A stretch of 64,000 nt of DNA from Mycobacterium sp. HUMS_12744610 (lineage in GTDB: Bacteria > Actinomycetota > Actinomycetes > Mycobacteriales > Mycobacteriaceae): NCBI RefSeq assembly GCF_041206865.1, contig NZ_JBGEDP010000001.1:2666001-2730000 (forward strand), written 5' to 3'. Both the position numbers and the translations under genes were made by a program. The notes under the pieces are model-generated. The model was not told the DNA's origin. It made no database searches and saw only the letters and a program-made list of their open reading frames with translations. Positions 1-8,892 of this stretch are shown in pieces. Position 1 is the stretch's first letter; each line of letters opens with the position of its first letter.

Positions 1-31
1 AGCGAATGCGGCGATCACTACCTAGTTGCGT

Positions 32-1450
32 CCAGGGGCGTGGTGTATGAGCCGGTAAGTCCGGTGGGCGTGTCGTAGCCCGGTAGAGGGCGGTCATCGC
101 GTGATCCTTCGAAACGACCAGCAAAAGTCAATCGAAGGAGACAACGCGATGACCTCGTCCCACTTTATCGACCCCGAGCAGCTATTGGCTGATCAACTCG
201 CGAAGGCAAGCCCGGATGTGCTGCGCGGTCTGTTGTCGGCGTTCATTGCCGCCTTGATGAGTGCCGAAGCCGATGCCTTGTGCGGGGCCGGCTACCGCGA
301 ACGCAGCGACGAGCGGTCCAATCACCGCAACGGCTACCGGCCCCGTGATTTCGACACCCGTGCGGGCACCATCGAGGTGGCCATCCCCAAGTTGCGTCAG
401 GGCAGCTATTTCCCGGATTGGCTGCTCGAGCGGCGCAAGCGCGCCGAGCGTGCCCTGACTAGTGTGGTGGCGACCTGCTATCTGCTGGGGGTGTCCACCC
501 GGCGCATGGAGCGCCTCGTCGAAACCTTAGGCGTGACAAGGCTTTCCAAGTCGCAGGTGTCGATCATGGCCAAAGAGCTCGATGAGGCCGTTGAGGCGTT
601 TCGCACCCGCCCGCTCGATGCCGGCCCGTATACGTTCCTGGCCGCTGATGCCCTGGTGCTCAAGGTGCGCGAGGCGGGCCGCGTCGTCGGCGTGCACACC
701 TTGATCGCCACCGGCGTCAACGCCGAGGGTTACCGGGAGATCCTGGGCATCGAGGTGACCTCCGCCGAGGATGGGGCGGGCTGGCTGGCGTTCTTCCGTG
801 ACCTGGTCGCCCGCGGTCTGTCCGGGGTCGCGCTGGTCACCAGCGATGCCCATCCCGGCCTGGTGGCCGCGATCGGCGCCACACTGCCCGGAGCGGCCTG
901 GCAGCGGTGTCGAACGCACTACTCGGCCAATCTGATGTCGGTTACCCCGAAAGCGTCGTGGCCGTGGGTGCGCACCATGCTGCACTCCATCTACGACCAG
1001 CCCGACGCTGAATCGGTTGTCGCCCAATACGATCGAGTGCTCGACGCATTGTACGACAAGCTCCCCAACGTCGCCGAGCACCTCGACGGCGCCCGCCCGG
1101 ATCTGTTGGCGTTCACCGCCTTTCCCAAACAGATCTGGCGCCAGATCTGGTCCAACAATCCCCAGGAACGGCTCAACCGAGAGATCCGGCGTCGGACCGA
1201 CGTGGTGGGCATCTTCCCCGACCGGGCATCGATCATCCGCCTCGTCGGGGCCGTACTGGCCGAACAACACGACGAATGGATCGAAGGACGGCGCTACCTC
1301 GGCCTGGACGTCCTCACCCGTGCCCGCGCAGCCACGACCAGCACCGACCAACCAAGCCCACAGCAAACCGACGACACCCCCGCCCTAACCACCTAGACTG
1401 CCCCACGAAGGGTCACGCGATCGGAACGAACTCCTACACCACGCCAGTGG
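32..1450 (+). mobile_element. IS1081-like insertion sequence (IS256 family)
   Basis: The element holds one transposase gene. Two sets of inverted repeats surround it. An outer pair at 32-51 and 1431-1450 matches at 17 of 20 positions, with the core GGCGTGGTGTA. An inner pair at 96-111 and 1406-1421 matches at 15 of 16 (ATCGCGTGATCCTTCG on the left). The outer pair probably marks the termini. I see no convincing target-site duplication, so the exact ends are uncertain by some tens of bases. The reading frame is intact, so the copy may be active. Confidence 0.85.
149..1396 (+). CDS. IS256-family transposase, IS1081-like
   Basis: This 415-residue DDE transposase (mutator type) cuts and joins the ends of its own element. 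The start is the ATG preceded by AAGGAG about eight bases upstream; an in-frame start at 101 lies inside the inner inverted repeat and has no ribosome site. From memory, the protein is close to full length and nearly identical to the M. tuberculosis complex IS1081 transposase, including the ends MTSSH and NTPALTT-like. The family signature SNNPQERLNREIRRR lies near residues 334-348, where the catalytic Glu is expected. No internal stop is seen. Confidence 0.93.
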   Translation: MTSSHFIDPEQLLADQLAKASPDVLRGLLSAFIAALMSAEADALCGAGYRERSDERSNHRNGYRPRDFDTRAGTIEVAIPKLRQGSYFPDWLLERRKRAERALTSVVATCYLLGVSTRRMERLVETLGVTRLSKSQVSIMAKELDEAVEAFRTRPLDAGPYTFLAADALVLKVREAGRVVGVHTLIATGVNAEGYREILGIEVTSAEDGAGWLAFFRDLVARGLSGVALVTSDAHPGLVAAIGATLPGAAWQRCRTHYSANLMSVTPKASWPWVRTMLHSIYDQPDAESVVAQYDRVLDALYDKLPNVAEHLDGARPDLLAFTAFPKQIWRQIWSNNPQERLNREIRRRTDVVGIFPDRASIIRLVGAVLAEQHDEWIEGRRYLGLDVLTRARAATTSTDQPSPQQTDDTPALTT

Positions 1451-1589
1451 GCATGACCCACTACCTGCCGCACTGCACAAGGCGCGGGTAACCCACGCCG
1501 ACAGTGGTGGCAATCTCCGGTCACCATCTGGGACGCTGACAGTGGTCGTTGCCCCGGGTCATGGAGAGACACACAAGCAGGAGGCGAAG

Positions 1590-2495
1590 TTGTCGGCGCT
1601 CTGGAAACGACTGGCGGAGGCTACCCGGGTAAAGCCGGGGTCCATCGTGGACCTGGCCAAGGACTTCGATCCCGGCCGCTACGACAAAGAGCTTCAACAA
1701 GACCACGGCGCCGCGGTGCTGGCCGATGCGAAGGCGGCGCTGCTGGATTTGCAGGACCGCTTCTTCGCCCAGGCCAACCGGTCGCTGTTGATCATCCTTC
1801 AGGCGATCGACGCGGCCGGTAAGGACGGCACGATCAAGCACGTGATGAGCGGCCTCAACCCGGAGGGGGTCGACGTGTACAGCTTCAAGACGCCATCGGC
1901 GACCGAGCAGGCACATGACTACCTCTGGCGGCACCAAAGGGCGCTGCCGGAATTGGGCCGCATCGCGGTGTTCAACCGGTCGCACTACGAGAACGTACTG
2001 ATCACCCGTGTGCATCCCGAGACGTTGTGGCCACGCACCGCGGCGCTCGACGCCGGGAAGATTTGGCAGCGGCGGTACCGCGACATCAACGACTGGGAGC
2101 GCTACCTCGCCGACAACGGGACCGTCATCGTCAAGCTGTTTCTCAACGTCTCCAAGGACGAACAGGCGCGCCGGTTCCTTGAGCGCATCGACGAACCCGA
2201 GAAGAACTGGAAGTTCTCCGTCGCCGACCTACGCGAGCGCGCGTTCTGGGATGACTACCAGCGGGCCTTTCAAGACATGCTCAGCCACACCAGCACCGTC
2301 TGGGCGCCCTGGCATGTGATCCCCGCAGACCACAAATGGTTCAGCCACGTGTCGACTTCCGCGGTGCTGTTGGAGACGCTGCGGGATCTCAACCCGCAGT
2401 ATCCGCAGGTCGACGCCGCTGCCAAAGCCGAGCTGGCACAGGCAAAGAAGGAGTTGCTAGGCAACGACGGTGACGCGGGCGCACAGTCGTCGTGA
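1590..2495 (+). CDS. PPK2-family polyphosphate:nucleotide phosphotransferase
   Basis: The enzyme moves phosphate between polyphosphate and nucleotides in the cytosol, usually making nucleoside di- or triphosphates at the expense of polyphosphate. A Walker A loop (QAIDAAGKDGT) is at residues 71-81 and the Walker B-like FNRSHYE at 128-134. Asn in place of Asp in the latter is common in this subfamily. A lid-like segment with WKFSVADLRER follows. I chose TTG at 1590 because AGGAGG lies five bases before it; a GTG at 1542 in the same frame has no ribosome site and would add 16 residues. The gene stands alone between an IS and a decayed gene. The subclass (AMP- or ADP-phosphorylating) is not settled. 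Confidence 0.85.
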   Translation: MSALWKRLAEATRVKPGSIVDLAKDFDPGRYDKELQQDHGAAVLADAKAALLDLQDRFFAQANRSLLIILQAIDAAGKDGTIKHVMSGLNPEGVDVYSFKTPSATEQAHDYLWRHQRALPELGRIAVFNRSHYENVLITRVHPETLWPRTAALDAGKIWQRRYRDINDWERYLADNGTVIVKLFLNVSKDEQARRFLERIDEPEKNWKFSVADLRERAFWDDYQRAFQDMLSHTSTVWAPWHVIPADHKWFSHVSTSAVLLETLRDLNPQYPQVDAAAKAELAQAKKELLGNDGDAGAQSS

Positions 2496-2579
2496 CACGG
2501 TGGACCCGCATGCACCCACGTCGACGGGGCGCACCGACATACCACGGACGGATACTGGACGCACCCGACATTGACCGGT

Positions 2580-2970
2580 GTTGTGGCAGAACATTTTCGA
2601 GTCCGGTTGCGGCACTGGCCGGTTGGCTGCGCGCCTGCCGGCGGCGCTTGCCTTCCAGTATCAACTACCTCGAGTGTCGACATCAGCCCGGTGATGATCG
2701 ACTTGGCCACCAGCCGGCTTGCCGCCCGGTGTGTTCGCCCGCGTGCCGGAGGCCGACGCCGTGCCCGCCTACTGCCTCGCATCGATCGACCGGAACGGCA
2801 CGACGACGTGCTTCGAAGATTTCTACGGAGGCTGGCCGACGCTGGGGGAGATGGATCGCGAAGTACCGGTCGTTGGGTCATTATGGGTGTTCGGCGGCCG
2901 GCTTGCGCACTTCTGCGTTCGTGAATGTGCATGCTTGTGGCTTAGTGAGCGAAGGGCCGCTGGTTGTTGA
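2580..2970 (+). pseudogene. Decayed SAM-dependent methyltransferase remnant
   Basis: Pieces of one methyltransferase appear in three reading frames. ESGCGTGRLAARLP, which looks like the SAM-binding glycine motif, starts near 2600. LPSSINYLE lies near 2650 in a second frame. VDISPVMIDLATSRLA runs from about 2677 in a third. The order matches a class I methyltransferase (motif I, beta 2, acidic loop), so at least two frameshifts have occurred. A further open stretch from about 2740 (RVPEADAVPAYCLASIDRNG onward) has protein-like composition, but I cannot place it. No intact product is possible. Confidence 0.5.
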
Positions 2971-4324
2971 AGTGGCCGCCGGGCTTGAGGTCGTCCAGAC
3001 TGGCCAGCGCCGACATCATGTCGTCGCGCAGTGACCGGGCCAGATCGGCGGAGAACCCTTCGCGCACCACGACACGCAGCACCGCGACGTCGGTCGCGTC
3101 GGCGGGCATGGTGTAGGCCGGCACCTGCCAGCCGTAGGACCGCAGCGCGTGGGAGACGTCGAACTCGGTGTAGCCGAAATTCCCGGCCAACCGTAGGCAG
3201 ACCACCGGGATCGCCGAGCCGTCGGAGATCACCTCGAAGTGCTTGCCTTTGCGCAACTCGTCGGCCAGCCAGCGCGCCGTCGACGACAGGCATCCCATCA
3301 CCTGGGTGTAGCCCGCGCGACCCAACCGAAGGAAGTTGTAGTACTGACCGATGACCTGGTTGCCGGGCCGGGAGAAGTTCAGGGAAAACGTCGGCATGTC
3401 CCCGCCTAGGTAGTTCACCCGGAACACCAACTCCTCGGGCAGGTGTTCATGACCGCGCCACACCACAAAACCGATGCCCGGATAGGTCAGCCCGTACTTG
3501 TGGCCGCTGACGTTGATCGACACCACCCGCGGCAGCCGGAAATCCCACAGCAGATCCGGCTGCAAAAACGGCACCACGAACCCGCCGCTGGCGGCGTCGA
3601 CGTGCACGGGGACATCCACGCCGCCGCCGGCGGCCAGCTTGTCCAGGGCCGCGCAGATCTGCGCAACGGGTTCCAGCTCACCGGTGAAGGTGGTGCCCAG
3701 GATCGCGACCACGCCGATGGTGTTCTCGTCGACGGCGTCCAGGACCTGTTCGGCGGTGATCACGTAGCGGCCCTTCTCCATCGGCAGATAGCGGGGCTCG
3801 ACGTCGAAGTAGCGGCAGAACTTCTCCCAGACCACCTGGACGTTGGAGCCCATCACCAGATTCGGGGTGCGCTTCTCCCAGCCCTTACCGACCTTCGCCC
3901 GCCACCGCCACTTCAGCGCCAGCCCGCCCAGCATCACCGCCTCGCTGGACCCGATCGTGGACACCCCGGTCGCGGTGGCCGGGTCGTCGTCGCGCAGTCC
4001 CTCGGCATGGAACAAGTCGGCCACCATCGACACGCATCGCGACTCGATGGCCGCGGTGGCCGGGTATTCGTCCTTGTCGATCATGTTCTTGTCAAATGTG
4101 TCGGCCATCAGCTTGTCGGCTTCGGGATCCATCCAGGTGGTGACGAACGTCGCCAGGTTCAGCCGCGAGTTGCCGTCGAGCATCAACTCATCGTGGATGA
4201 ACCGGTACGCGGCGGCGGGCTCCATATCTTCGTCAGGCAGCTTCAGTGCGGGCACCGGCGCGGTGGACAGCCGCCCTGTGTAGGCGGGAGAGATCGACGG
4301 CGACAGGCTGAGCTTGTATGGCAT
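2942..4324 (-). CDS. gadB: Glutamate decarboxylase
   Basis: This PLP enzyme converts glutamate to GABA and CO2, consuming a proton, and is linked to acid tolerance. The 460 residues match the usual bacterial GadB length. The PLP lysine is in VSINVSGHKYGLTYPG at residue 276, the same number as in E. coli GadB, and HVDAASGG at 241-248 supplies the cofactor-binding Asp. The ATG at 4324 follows AAAGGA, so I prefer it to the in-frame GTG at 4351. No GABA antiporter gene lies nearby. The protein is expected to be cytosolic. Confidence 0.95.
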   Translation of the reverse strand: MPYKLSLSPSISPAYTGRLSTAPVPALKLPDEDMEPAAAYRFIHDELMLDGNSRLNLATFVTTWMDPEADKLMADTFDKNMIDKDEYPATAAIESRCVSMVADLFHAEGLRDDDPATATGVSTIGSSEAVMLGGLALKWRWRAKVGKGWEKRTPNLVMGSNVQVVWEKFCRYFDVEPRYLPMEKGRYVITAEQVLDAVDENTIGVVAILGTTFTGELEPVAQICAALDKLAAGGGVDVPVHVDAASGGFVVPFLQPDLLWDFRLPRVVSINVSGHKYGLTYPGIGFVVWRGHEHLPEELVFRVNYLGGDMPTFSLNFSRPGNQVIGQYYNFLRLGRAGYTQVMGCLSSTARWLADELRKGKHFEVISDGSAIPVVCLRLAGNFGYTEFDVSHALRSYGWQVPAYTMPADATDVAVLRVVVREGFSADLARSLRDDMMSALASLDDLKPGGHFNNQRPFAH

Positions 4325-4417
4325 TGAGAGTCCTTTCGGTAGTGACTTCACACCACTCCACCATCACCAGGTGCGGGGCTCGCTCGCTGGCGCGGCACCG
4401 CTCGTCTAGACGGGGAA

Positions 4418-4510
4418 TCATGCGGCTAAGAGGTATTCGACCGCCTGCTGAGTCTTGGCATAGGTGGGATAGGAGCCGATGGGCCAGCCCGGCGATAGTG
4501 TCGGCAGCGG
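4418..4510 (-). pseudogene. 5' fragment of a general-stress-17M-like membrane protein
   Basis: The translation GWPIGSYPTYAKTQQAVEYLLAA ends at a stop. It resembles the start of the mycobacterial general stress protein 17M-like family, where GSYPTYxxAQ opens the domain. The rest of the domain and its membrane part are absent downstream, so this is a truncated remnant. The flanking bases from 4325 to 4688 hold no other gene that I can recognise. Confidence 0.5.
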
Positions 4511-4688
4511 TTGGCCGGCCGGGAGGCGGGATTGCCCGAGAACGTTTGTCGTGGCGTTCCTTTCGATGGTGTCAGCGCGCCGGACCCGGTGGGTCGTAAG
4601 AATGCCTGCTACTCCCACCGCCTCGTCGACCTGACCGGCCTGGTCGCATCGACCCTCTGAGCCGCTCGCGGTCGCAGCGGGGCGATGT

Positions 4689-5795
4689 TCAGCGCAGCGG
4701 TGCTGACCAGCGCAGCAAGGTACCTCCGCCGGGAGCGTCCGCGGTGGTGAGCGCGCCGCCTGCCTGCTGCGCGCGGTGATGCAACCTGCTCAAGCCACTG
4801 CCGGTGACGTCGCCGGGGATGCCTCGACCGTTGTCGATAACCTCGATGCAGACGTCGTCCTCGACCTTTACCGTCACGGCAAGGCTGGTCGCGCCGGCAT
4901 GCCGGACGGCGTTGCTGACCGCTTCGCGCACAACGGCTTCGGCGTGATCGGCGAGTGCAGCGTCGAGAACCGACAAGGGGCCCACGAATTGAACCGTGGT
5001 CTCCAGTTCCGATCCGCAGGACTGGACGATTACCTCGTCAAGCCGCTCTCGCAGCCGGGTTATGCCCGGCAGTGCGCCGTGCACGTCGAAAATGGCGACA
5101 CGGATCTCCTGAATGACGCCTTGAAGATCATCAATGCTGCGGGACAGTCGCTGCTGCACCTCGGTTGATCGCACCCGCGGAATGGCCCCATGCAATGCCA
5201 GTTCGATCGCGAAGATCCGCCGGATCACGTGGTCGTCCAGGTGCCGGGCGATTCTGTTGCGCTCATCGAGAATGTCGAGTTCACGCATCCGGCGCTGTGT
5301 GGACCCCAGCTGCCAGGCGAGCGCCGCCTGGTCGGTGAAGGCGGCCATCATGTCGAGCTGTTCGTCGCCGAACGCCCGGGCGCCGCCACGCCGCAGCGCG
5401 ACCAGCACCCCGGCCACGGCATCGGTGGTGCGCAGCGGAAGCACCAGCGCTGGGCCGGCATGTTGGACGCCGTCGATCGCGACGTCGAAGTTGTTGATTC
5501 GTCGAGGGATCCGCTCCAGGAAGGCCTGTTCGATCGAGGTACCGGCAACAGAGATGGCATGAGCCGGCGTCGGGGTCATTGCAGCACCGGCGGTTTCCAC
5601 GATCATCAAATCGGCCACCTCCGAAGTGGGTATGTCGTGGTTGTCTGCGACGGCGACCAATGCGAGTTCTGCGCCCGTGAGCCTGAGCGCTTGTCGGGCG
5701 ATGGGCCGATATGCTGTCGCGGGCATCGGCGCTGGTGAGTCGTTCGGTTCCGACGTCACGCGTCGCTCCGCCGGTCTAACAGCAGACATGGTCAT
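4689..5795 (-). CDS. GAF-domain sensor histidine kinase homologue lacking the phosphoacceptor His
   Basis: The 368 residues comprise one GAF domain (about 25-165), a HisKA_3 dimerisation helix pair (about 170-240) and an HATPase_c domain (about 280-368). The N box EAVSNAVRHAG and the G1 box DNGRGIPG at 321-328 look competent for ATP. The family is DevS/DosT-like. In the H box the usual ERDRIARDLHDHV reads ERNRIARHLDDHV, so the expected histidine is Asp187. His185 and His189 lie close by. No response regulator gene is adjacent. AGGA lies before the ATG at 5795. The gene may encode a pseudokinase or ATP-binding partner, or use another histidine. Confidence 0.85.
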   Translation of the reverse strand: MTMSAVRPAERRVTSEPNDSPAPMPATAYRPIARQALRLTGAELALVAVADNHDIPTSEVADLMIVETAGAAMTPTPAHAISVAGTSIEQAFLERIPRRINNFDVAIDGVQHAGPALVLPLRTTDAVAGVLVALRRGGARAFGDEQLDMMAAFTDQAALAWQLGSTQRRMRELDILDERNRIARHLDDHVIRRIFAIELALHGAIPRVRSTEVQQRLSRSIDDLQGVIQEIRVAIFDVHGALPGITRLRERLDEVIVQSCGSELETTVQFVGPLSVLDAALADHAEAVVREAVSNAVRHAGATSLAVTVKVEDDVCIEVIDNGRGIPGDVTGSGLSRLHHRAQQAGGALTTADAPGGGTLLRWSAPLR

Positions 5796-6196
5796 TCAGT
5801 CCTAGATCCGAGGCCCTCGGTGCAGTGGACCACCGCTTCGTCCATGCTCAGCCATTGCGCGTCGCGCGGTTCCCGGCGACCACAATGTTGACGAAGTGGC
5901 GGGTGCGCAGACTTTGGTCGGCGGAAGGTAGATGGGTGATGGCCGCTGCACATATTGGTCACCGGCGGCTCGCTCACGGAGGCGTCGAGCAGGTCCTCGG
6001 ACGCCTTGACATCGGTCAGTGGGTCGAACCCGGGCGACTTCGCTCGGGTGACCCAGAACCGAGACCCGGTGTCGGGGCCGCAGTGCCACCCCACGGCGGC
6101 CTCTAAGGCTGCGTGTGGATCATGAATGGATTCGATCCGGGGCAGATCTAGCAGGGAAACGCCGACGTTGGAACACAACGCAAGTGAAGTGGTCAT
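5792..6196 (-). pseudogene. Decayed 5' part of a probable adenylate-forming enzyme
   Basis: The first 70 residues (with HDPHAALEAAVGWHCGPDTG and FWVTRAKSPGFDPLTDVKAS) look like a real N-terminus and recall phenylacetate-CoA-ligase-like enzymes. The middle is out of frame. The last segment, DAQWLSMDEAVVHCTEGLG, again looks protein-like. Another frame between 5850 and 5930 gives RTRHFVNIVVAGN. The whole is far too short for such an enzyme, so I read it as a remnant with deletions and frameshifts. The family assignment is tentative. Confidence 0.35.
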
Positions 6197-6672
6197 GGTG
6201 ACCTGACGTCCAGTGGATCACCGGAGTGTGTGAGGGTTCGGAGCCAATGCTCCTTGAATTAAGCGGCGGACGGCTCAACTCATCCCAGACCAGCTGATTC
6301 TCAACGCCCTTCACGCTACACCCGTTGGACTGCTCGTATCGACCTACCGAATCAATTTCGCGCCGCCTGGGGTGACTGAACCACGCACGGCGACTGTTGA
6401 GACGAACTGTTGAGAGCACGAGGCGGCAAGCAAAGATCGGCACAAAGACGACGCTGACAAGGCCGACCGGCTGCCGGGGTTCGGCTCGTTCGAACGCAGC
6501 AGGTGTCTGGTCCGGTTGCTGGCCCCGCCGGTTTCCGACGCGCGATAGTGTGGGGTCTCGGTGCTGCCGACGCTATTATTGTTCTGACAACCATCTCGTG
6601 ACGGTTGCGCCACAGGTAGGGCGCTGGGCTTCGTGTCGAACCCCAGGTCCGCCAAGACTATTGAGCACAGGT
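6197..6672. other. Intergenic stretch with no recognised gene
   Basis: Neither strand has a reading frame here with convincing protein-like composition or family motif. The GC content is lower than in the surrounding genes. It probably contains the promoter of the GAF-ANTAR gene that follows, but I cannot place one. Confidence 0.5.
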
Positions 6673-7476
6673 ATGACGGAGCTGACCGAGGACGCCGACG
6701 GGTTACCGTTGCGGTCGCTGAGCCCGCAGCAAGCCAGTGCTGATGCAGCTGACTTGCGGGCCGGGATCGACGACCTGGCGGGCCTGGTGGCCGGCAGTCT
6801 CGGGTTGCCTGAGTTGCTGGCTGAGGTGTCGGCGTTTGCGGTGCACGCGATACCGGGCGCCGAGGGCGCCGGGGTGACCTTGTTGCGGGTCGACCGGCTG
6901 GACAACATGGTGGAGGCGTTGGCCGCCAGTGCACCGTTTGTCGCCGAGATCGACGAGATTCAGTACGTGACTCTCAAGGAGGGGCCCTGCATCACCGCGG
7001 CGCTGGAGCGGCGCACGGTGCGGTCCGGGTCGTTGGGCGGGGAGAAGATGTGGCCGCGATTCGGCCCGCGAGTGGGCCGCTTGGGCGTGCACAGTGCGCT
7101 GTCGCTGCCGCTGCTGCTGTCGGATCGGGCGATCGGGGCGATCAATGTCTACGCCCACGGCAAAGACGTCTTCGATGAGCACGCTGCCGAACTGGGGGAG
7201 CTGTTCGCCAAGCCCGCGGCGGTGGCGGTGCACAATGCCCAGATCCTCGCGCATGCGTTGGCGCTGACCGTCCAGTTGCAGACGGCGCTGTCGACGCGCC
7301 CGGTGATCGATCAGGCGATCGGCCTGATCCGGGGACGCAGCGGGCGCAGCGCCGAGGAGGCGTTCACTCAGCTGCGGGCGATCAGCCAAGCCGAACACCG
7401 CAAATTGGCCGACGTCGCCCAACACATTGTCGATGAAGCCGTGCGCCGCGCCCGCGCCCGACGCGACCCGACCTGA
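6673..7476 (+). CDS. GAF and ANTAR domain regulator
   Basis: The 267-residue protein has a GAF sensor domain (about 25-180) and a C-terminal ANTAR RNA-binding domain (about 195-255). The ANTAR part contains RPVIDQAIGLIRGRSGRSAE followed by AFTQLRAISQAEHRKLADVA. ANTAR proteins bind paired RNA hairpins and prevent termination. I start at ATG 6673 because the frame upstream lacks protein-like sequence, although the ribosome site is weak. A second ANTAR-like gene follows, and a broken GAF-ANTAR gene lies at 59.6 kb. The ligand is unknown. Confidence 0.85.
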   Translation: MTELTEDADGLPLRSLSPQQASADAADLRAGIDDLAGLVAGSLGLPELLAEVSAFAVHAIPGAEGAGVTLLRVDRLDNMVEALAASAPFVAEIDEIQYVTLKEGPCITAALERRTVRSGSLGGEKMWPRFGPRVGRLGVHSALSLPLLLSDRAIGAINVYAHGKDVFDEHAAELGELFAKPAAVAVHNAQILAHALALTVQLQTALSTRPVIDQAIGLIRGRSGRSAEEAFTQLRAISQAEHRKLADVAQHIVDEAVRRARARRDPT

Positions 7477-7669
7477 GCCCGAACCGCCATTCGGTACACG
7501 GCCGAACCGTCGCGGCGCGGCGTGACGCGCGTAGGTTGGAGGGCGGGGAACACTAAGCGCGATGAGTCCTGGCTCGCGTCGCGCGGTCCCCACCGGGCAG
7601 GGCGACTCGCCTGTTCGGCACCGGCAGGCTCGATCGGCGCTCGGGAGCGCCCAGCGGAGCAATCCTCTC

Positions 7670-8287
7670 ATGGAGATCGGTGCGGCCCTCGCCGCCGATT
7701 TGGGCATCCTCACCGCCGCCCTGGATGAGCCCGGCGCCGATGTGCTGCACAGTCTGCACCAATTGGGTGTCGACGCCCAAGCGGCCGTTCCCAGCTATCT
7801 CGGGCTGAGCGTGACCGTCGACGGCAGTGATCCGCCATTCACGTTCACCACCCTTGAGGACGGCGCACCCGACGATCTTCGCACCTCGCTTCGGCTGACG
7901 CTGCCCGGTGTCGGTGAGGGCCGGGCATTGCCGTCGGTTGCCCTCATCCTCTACGCGAGCACGCCGGGAACGTTTGTCGACCTCGCCGCAGACCTGGCGT
8001 GGCTAACCGGCCGCCCGCCCAGCGACTTCGTGCTCGATCAGCATCTCAGCGTCGCCGCCGGATCGGACACGGGGACATATCTGCGCAACGCGTCGGTCGT
8101 CAATCAGGCGATCGGTGTCCTCATCGGCCGCGGCTGCACCCCGGGGCAAGCTGATCGAGAACTGAACACCCAGGCGGATAGCGCGGGCATCGATCGACAC
8201 ACCTCCGCCCAATTCATCCTCGACACGCTCACCGGCGAGGACCCGGCCGACGCCGGGCACGGCGAGCGGGAGCCCAACATCGGTTAA
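7670..8287 (+). CDS. ANTAR-like domain protein
   Basis: The 205-residue soluble protein ends in an ANTAR-like helical segment (ASVVNQAIGVLIGRGCTPGQ and following helices to DTLTGEDP). The N-terminal 140 residues have a mixed alpha/beta pattern that may be a diverged GAF fold, but no motif settles it. I choose ATG 7670 because the upstream in-frame extension to 7562 is arginine-rich, without family resemblance. It follows another ANTAR gene on the same strand, separated by about 190 bases, so the two may share a stress-response role. Confidence 0.7.
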   Translation: MEIGAALAADLGILTAALDEPGADVLHSLHQLGVDAQAAVPSYLGLSVTVDGSDPPFTFTTLEDGAPDDLRTSLRLTLPGVGEGRALPSVALILYASTPGTFVDLAADLAWLTGRPPSDFVLDQHLSVAAGSDTGTYLRNASVVNQAIGVLIGRGCTPGQADRELNTQADSAGIDRHTSAQFILDTLTGEDPADAGHGEREPNIG

Positions 8288-8892
8288 GTGTGTTGAGCGG
8301 CGTCGCGGGCTGCAAGCCGTGCTCGTCGTGGATCTCGCCGACCCGTGAACCCCCTCGCGCACCCGCCGGCTCATCGACGAGGTCAACCGCTGCACCCGCG
8401 GCGAAACGCGGTGCAGGATCCCGGTGTGAGCCACCATTCCAGCCGGACGGCACGTATCTGCGGATGGTTCACTCACTCCGAGCTACCGGCTGCACTAATA
8501 CCGCTGCGCTGTGTGCTGCCAGCGAGTTGATCGCCGAGATTCCCTTCGACAAGTCGTGTAGGCGCACTAACGAAATGCTCATGCCGGCGAAGGTTGACGA
8601 ATTCGAGGCCCGAGAGCCTCGCCCCGTGTTTGACCTACCGGGGGCCTTCGACGTGGGCTGTGCTGGTACGTTTTCGAGCGCGCGACCAGCGGCCGAACGG
8701 GGAAACTCGCTTGCGGCGATCCGCGGCGTGCTCCGGATTGACCGTTCGGCCAGGGGCTGCGCCGACCTGCTGGCCTCAGAATTTCACGGTGGCCCGGGTT
8801 CTGCTGTGGCGGTCTGCGGGGCGGCAGCTTTGTCGAGGTTTTGAGGCTGGGGGTAGGCGGCGGCGCCGCGTGTCGTGCGGTGACGCCGGGTC
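8288..8892. other. Gene-poor stretch before the IS1380 element
   Basis: Several overlapping frames are open on both strands, but none has recognisable motifs, a plausible ribosome site or normal mycobacterial codon use. It may contain old gene debris. I see no RNA gene. Confidence 0.4.

Noticed and set aside
3443..4327. A plus-strand frame opposite gadB
   Set aside because: gadB on the minus strand has the full family sequence and PLP lysine; this frame is its shadow.
8290..8844. A 184-codon plus-strand frame
   Set aside because: It has no ribosome site, family motif or normal composition, so I left it as part of the gene-poor stretch.
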